Origin: an uncultured Lachnospiraceae bacterium
GTDB lineage: Bacteria; Bacillota; Clostridia; Lachnospirales; Lachnospiraceae
Direction: 5' to 3'
NCBI GenBank assembly: GCA_910586255.1
Contig: CAJUHR010000014.1
Span: 34,554 to 98,553, forward strand
Length of the DNA: 64,000 bases
Shown: positions 60,673 to 64,000 of the stretch, piece after piece
Numbering within the stretch: the stretch's first letter is position 1
How the letters are laid out: each line of letters starts with the position of its first letter
The notes under the pieces: generated by a model
What the model was told of the DNA's origin: nothing
The model's input: only the letters and a program-made list of their open reading frames with translations
The model's database searches: none
Position numbers and translations under genes: made by a program

Positions 60673-61614
60673 ATGGGAATTGGGAGGAAACCGGCGCTGG
60701 TGGTCATGGCGGCCGGAATGGGGAGCCGTTATGGGGGGTTAAAGCAGATTGACCCCGTGGACGAACAGGGGAACATTATCATGGACTTTTCCATTTTCGA
60801 TGCCAGGGAAGCCGGATTTGAAAAGGTCATCTTCATTATCAAAAAGGCCATTGAGAAGGAATTTAAAGAGAATATCGGACAGCGTATGGAGCAGAACATG
60901 GCAGTGGAATACGTATACCAGGAACTGGACAAGCTTCCCCCCGGCTTTGCCGTGCCGGAAGGGCGGGTGAAACCCTGGGGCACCGGCCACGCCATTTTGT
61001 GCTGCAAAAATGTGATCGAAGAGCCCTTTGCCGTCATCAATGCGGATGACTATTACGGGAAGCAGGCCTTTCAGGAGATGTACCGCCAGCTGACCACCCA
61101 CGAAGATCAGGAGAAATACCAGTATGCCATGGTAGGCTATCATTTAAACAATACCATGACGGACCACGGCTATGTGGCCAGAGGCGTGTGTACCACCGAT
61201 GAGCAGGGGAAGCTTACCGATATCCAGGAGCGGACCCACATCGAAAAGCGGGGAGAACAGGGGGCCTATACCGAGGATGAAGGCAAGACCTGGGTCACCC
61301 TCCCGGGAGAGACCATTGTATCCATGAATCTGTGGGGCTTTACCCCCAGCATCCTAGGAGAGTTAGACCGGCGCTTTGCCGCGTTTCTGGAAGCTTCCCT
61401 TCCCGGCAATCCTTTAAAATGCGAGTACTTCCTGCCCTTTGTGGTGGATGAGATTTTAAAGGAGGGAAAGGCTGAGGTGACGGTCCTTAAGAGCAAAGAC
61501 CGGTGGTACGGGGTAACCTATAAGGAGGATAAGGAAACCGTGGTGCAGGCGATCCGCCAGCTAAAGGATCAGGGGCTCTATCCGGAAAAATTGTGGGAGG
61601 ATTGCCATGAATAA
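60673..61614 (+). CDS. Sugar-1-phosphate nucleotidyltransferase-like protein
   Basis: A 313-residue nucleotidyltransferase-fold protein. LVVMAAGMGSRYGGLKQ is the nucleotide-binding start, KPWGTGHAILCCKNVI and FAVINADDYYGKQAF carry the catalytic Asp region. It overlaps nahK by 8 bp, so it probably activates the hexosamine-1-phosphate made by NahK, in place of the LnpC uridylyltransferase of bifidobacteria. The nucleotide (UTP or other) is not decided. AAAGGAGG precedes the ATG. Confidence 0.85.
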   Translation: MGIGRKPALVVMAAGMGSRYGGLKQIDPVDEQGNIIMDFSIFDAREAGFEKVIFIIKKAIEKEFKENIGQRMEQNMAVEYVYQELDKLPPGFAVPEGRVKPWGTGHAILCCKNVIEEPFAVINADDYYGKQAFQEMYRQLTTHEDQEKYQYAMVGYHLNNTMTDHGYVARGVCTTDEQGKLTDIQERTHIEKRGEQGAYTEDEGKTWVTLPGETIVSMNLWGFTPSILGELDRRFAAFLEASLPGNPLKCEYFLPFVVDEILKEGKAEVTVLKSKDRWYGVTYKEDKETVVQAIRQLKDQGLYPEKLWEDCHE

Positions 61615-62734
61615 CAGTGTTGAACGAAAAATGGAAGCAGCCAATGCCTTTGCCGTAAAAGGGCAGGTGAAAAGCTGCGAGCCCTACGGAAGCGGCCACA
61701 TTAACCACACCTTCCGCCTGCTCTGTGAGGAGAACGGGCAGGAATACGCCTATATCCTGCAGCAGATGAACCAGGAGGTCTTTAAGGATATTGAAGGCCT
61801 GATGAAAAACGTAAAGGGCGTGACCTCTTTCCTGCGCCGCCAGATCATCGAAAACCAGGGGGATCCGGATCGGGAAACCTTAAACCTGGTTCCCACAAAG
61901 TCGGGGAAGGACTATTATCAGGACAGCCAGGGGTATTTCTGGCGGGCCTATCTCTTCATCTCCCAGGCCACCTGCTACAACCTGGTGGAAAAGCCGGAGG
62001 ACTTTTATCAGAGCGGGAAGGCCTTCGGCCGGTTCCAGTGCCTTTTGGCCGACTTTCCCGCCGATGAACTGACGGAAACCATTCCCAACTTCCACAACAC
62101 CCCCTCCCGGTTCCGGGACTTTGAACGGGCTGTGGAGGCGGACGTGATGGGCCGTGCCAGCCAGGTGCAGGAGGAAATCCGCTTTATCCGGGAGCGGGAA
62201 AAGGAGATGGGCCTGGCACTCAGCCTTCAAAGCCAGGGAAAGCTTCCCCTTCGGGTAAGCCACAATGACACCAAACTCAACAACATTATGATCGATGATG
62301 CCACCGGACAGGCCCTGTGCATCATTGACCTGGACACCATCATGCCGGGATTTTCCATCTTTGATTACGGGGATTCCATCCGCTTCGGCGCCAACACCGC
62401 GGAGGAGGATGAGCAGGATCTGTCCAAAGTATCCCTGTCCCTGCCTCTTTTTGAGATCTACACCAAGGGATTTTGGGAGGGCTGTGAGGGGCGCCTGACC
62501 GAGACGGAGATGGAAATGCTTCCCTACGGAGCCAAGATGATGACTCTGGAATGTGGGATGCGGTTTTTGGCCGATTACCTGGCAGGGGATGTGTATTTCC
62601 ATGTAAGCCGGGATGGGCACAACCTGGACCGCTGCCGCACCCAGCTGGCCCTGGTTGCCGACATGGAAAGAAAATGGGAGGAAATGGGGCAGATTGTGAA
62701 AAAATATGCCGCGATTCACCCTCAATGTCAGTAA
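61607..62734 (+). CDS. nahK: N-acetylhexosamine 1-kinase
   Basis: A 375-residue kinase of the aminoglycoside-phosphotransferase fold. It matches bifidobacterial NahK (LnpB) through PYGSGHINHTFRL, YILQQMNQEVF, LRVSHNDTKLNNIMID (catalytic Asp), CIIDLDTIMPG, DYGDSIRFGANTAEEDE and ECGMRFLADYLAGDVYF. It phosphorylates GlcNAc or GalNAc at C1 after phosphorolysis of lacto-N-biose or galacto-N-biose. The phosphorylase gene begins at 63886. Confidence 0.93.
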   Translation: MNNSVERKMEAANAFAVKGQVKSCEPYGSGHINHTFRLLCEENGQEYAYILQQMNQEVFKDIEGLMKNVKGVTSFLRRQIIENQGDPDRETLNLVPTKSGKDYYQDSQGYFWRAYLFISQATCYNLVEKPEDFYQSGKAFGRFQCLLADFPADELTETIPNFHNTPSRFRDFERAVEADVMGRASQVQEEIRFIREREKEMGLALSLQSQGKLPLRVSHNDTKLNNIMIDDATGQALCIIDLDTIMPGFSIFDYGDSIRFGANTAEEDEQDLSKVSLSLPLFEIYTKGFWEGCEGRLTETEMEMLPYGAKMMTLECGMRFLADYLAGDVYFHVSRDGHNLDRCRTQLALVADMERKWEEMGQIVKKYAAIHPQCQ

Positions 62735-62778
62735 ACAGTAACAAAAATATCAGATATAGGCATAATCTCCTGCTGCCC

Positions 62779-63699
62779 CTAATCCTCCTTCTGCATCGGA
62801 TGCTTTTCTGAGAGAAGGCGGATGGAGGAGGCGTACTCCGAGGGGTTCATGTGGGTGATCTTCTTAAACTGCCGGGAAAAATAGTGGATGGAGGTATATC
62901 CCAGACGGTCTGAGATCTGAGTGAAATTCAGCTGGTTGCTGCGAATCAGTTCCTTGGCCGTGTCAATTTTCATCAGGGTGAAGAACTCCATCACCCCGCA
63001 GCCGTGGAGTTCCTGGAACAGCTTTTGCAGGCGGGAACGGCTGATCAGGGTATTTTTGCAAATATTTTCAATGGTCAGCTGCTCGTTGATGTGCTCCTCC
63101 ATGTAACGGATAATCCGGTTGTAGGTCTCATTGGGGCGTTCCAGGCGGGGATACTTGTGGTTCTGGGCAGGCACCGGCAGGGGATTGGCGAAGTACCGGC
63201 GGTAGAGGTGGATCAGCAGTTCCTCCAGATAATTGCGGATCAGCTGCTCCGCCCCAAAGCCGGGAGCGTCCGTATTGCGGATCAGTTCCTCCTGGTAGGG
63301 ATCGTCCAGACGTCCAACAAATGCCTGGCGGGCCTCGATGATGATCTGGGCCAGAAGAGCCCTCTCCGTTTCCTGGACAGTCAGAATCTGTTCCCGGAAG
63401 GCGTCCATATAAGGAGAGTGGCACTCAAAGGCAACAACCACCAGGCTGGGGGCGCTGCGCCCGTTGGTGATGACATTGTGGAACTCATTGGGCTGGTGGA
63501 AAATGATGCTGCCTCTCTTTAAGGTGTGGCGCTTCTCTCCTGCCACTGCGTCTATCTCCCCCTTGTCCACACACAAAAATTCCCAGAAGTCGTGGCTCTC
63601 TCCAGGAAAAGAAAAATCACTCATATAGTCAAAATAATGGATGGAAATAATGCTGCTTACCGACAGGGTTGTCCGCAGACAGGTATTTTTGTATGCCAT
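62779..63699 (-). CDS. AraC-family transcriptional regulator
   Basis: A 306-residue regulator with an N-terminal cupin sensor (HDFWEFLCVDKGEIDAV, IIFHQPNEFHNV) and two C-terminal helix-turn-helix units (TIENICKNTLISRSRLQKLF, then a SDRLGYTSIHYFSRQFKKI segment). It lies divergent from the GH112 phosphorylase gene and convergent with nahK, so it probably activates the host-glycan genes on both sides. Confidence 0.92.
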   Translation of the reverse strand: MAYKNTCLRTTLSVSSIISIHYFDYMSDFSFPGESHDFWEFLCVDKGEIDAVAGEKRHTLKRGSIIFHQPNEFHNVITNGRSAPSLVVVAFECHSPYMDAFREQILTVQETERALLAQIIIEARQAFVGRLDDPYQEELIRNTDAPGFGAEQLIRNYLEELLIHLYRRYFANPLPVPAQNHKYPRLERPNETYNRIIRYMEEHINEQLTIENICKNTLISRSRLQKLFQELHGCGVMEFFTLMKIDTAKELIRSNQLNFTQISDRLGYTSIHYFSRQFKKITHMNPSEYASSIRLLSEKHPMQKED

Positions 63700-63758
63700 A
63701 GGAAAATTCCTTCCTCCTTGTTCTGAAAGTTTCAGCGGGCAAACGGGGTTTTGTATCT

Positions 63759-63787
63759 ATTATATATGATTTTTGCGGGGTTGTCAT
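63759..63787 (-). promoter_or_regulatory. Promoter of the AraC gene
   Basis: On the minus strand ATGACA (63782-63787), a 17-nt spacer and TATAAT (63759-63764), in the 186-bp gap shared with the phosphorylase gene. Confidence 0.65.
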
Positions 63788-63885
63788 TTGGATTTATTGA
63801 AAATGAAAAAAAGAGGGGGGATCGAAAAAACAGGGGAGGGGTACGGATTGGGGGTGGAAAAAATCAGATTGAGGAGGATGAGAAA

Positions 63886-64000
63886 ATGAGCAAAACAAAG
63901 GGGAGGGTCACCCTTCCCAGTGAGGGGAATTTCCTGGAGGAGACTAAGGAGATGATGGAGCGCTGGGGGGCGGATGCCCTGCGGGACAGTGACGGGACGA
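63886..64000 (+). CDS. lnpA: Galacto-N-biose/lacto-N-biose phosphorylase (GH112), 5' end only
   Basis: The ATG at 63886 with GAGGAGG upstream opens KGRVTLPSEGNFLEETKEMM and WGADALRDSDGT, the conserved start of GH112 phosphorylases. Only 38 codons lie in the window. The enzyme splits Gal-beta-1,3-GlcNAc or -GalNAc with phosphate, giving Gal-1-P and the hexosamine used by NahK. The linked nahK and nucleotidyltransferase genes support this assignment. Confidence 0.85.
   Translation, partial: MSKTKGRVTLPSEGNFLEETKEMMERWGADALRDSDGT

Noticed and set aside
1..64000. CRISPR array, prophage or integrative element
   Set aside because: No regularly spaced repeats, integrase, phage structural or conjugation genes were seen; mobile DNA is limited to one transposase remnant and dispersed palindromes.

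Overview
The window looks like chromosome from a gut-type Clostridia, most likely Lachnospiraceae (Enterocloster/Hungatella-like). The reasons are a moderate GC content with AT-rich promoters, Firmicutes-type Shine-Dalgarno sites, a folT gene under a tetrahydrofolate riboswitch, a GlcT-type antiterminator, a LexA box of the Gram-positive form, a LysM-GH18 protein of spore-cortex type and host/plant glycan loci. The genus is inferred. I see no prophage, plasmid or CRISPR array.

Layout. 1-4700: end of an HSP90-family gene, a DUF4272-like gene, an HxlR regulator facing a deletion scar made of two broken flavoprotein genes, a transposase remnant and a truncated exported ORF. 4778-18970 (minus): beta-mannan locus with a LacI regulator, lipoprotein binding protein, two permeases, a membrane-anchored GH26 mannanase with binding modules, and a 2020-residue secreted protein carrying ten copies of one module. 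19026-25189 (minus): a WYL-like/SF1 helicase/nuclease fusion, an alpha/beta hydrolase and a Suv3-type helicase. 25644-28770 (plus): a VIT-VWA surface protein with a PEP-CTERM-like tail, followed by an exosortase (XrtK type), a likely dedicated sorting pair.

28824-36760: an operon of unknown substrate with a LysR regulator, amino-acid-type ABC transporter, two xylose-isomerase-like TIM barrels (one lacking metal ligands) and three cupin paralogues (two lacking the metal motif). 37225-38432: tmRNA, tRNA-Met and a small gene behind two LexA-like boxes. 38488-45153 (minus): M29 peptidase, small membrane proteins, VanZ and pyrF-pyrK-pyrD-pyrE. 45321-50014: lrgAB, a tandem GNAT protein, a small alarmone synthetase with sortase B, and an Mrp/NBP35 ATPase. 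50095-56597 (minus): LysM-GH18, folT with THF riboswitch, dus, glcT and a glucose-family PTS with RAT/terminator leader. 56644-60349: heterodimeric ABC exporter with one degenerate ATP site. 60673-64000: galacto-N-biose/lacto-N-biose salvage (nucleotidyltransferase, NahK, AraC regulator, start of the GH112 phosphorylase).

Three families of dispersed intergenic palindromic repeats recur through the window. The most interesting items are the exosortase/VIT-VWA pair, the WYL-helicase-nuclease fusion, the cupin/TIM-barrel operon, the ten-module mannan-locus protein, the riboswitch with a duplicated Shine-Dalgarno segment, and the repeat families.
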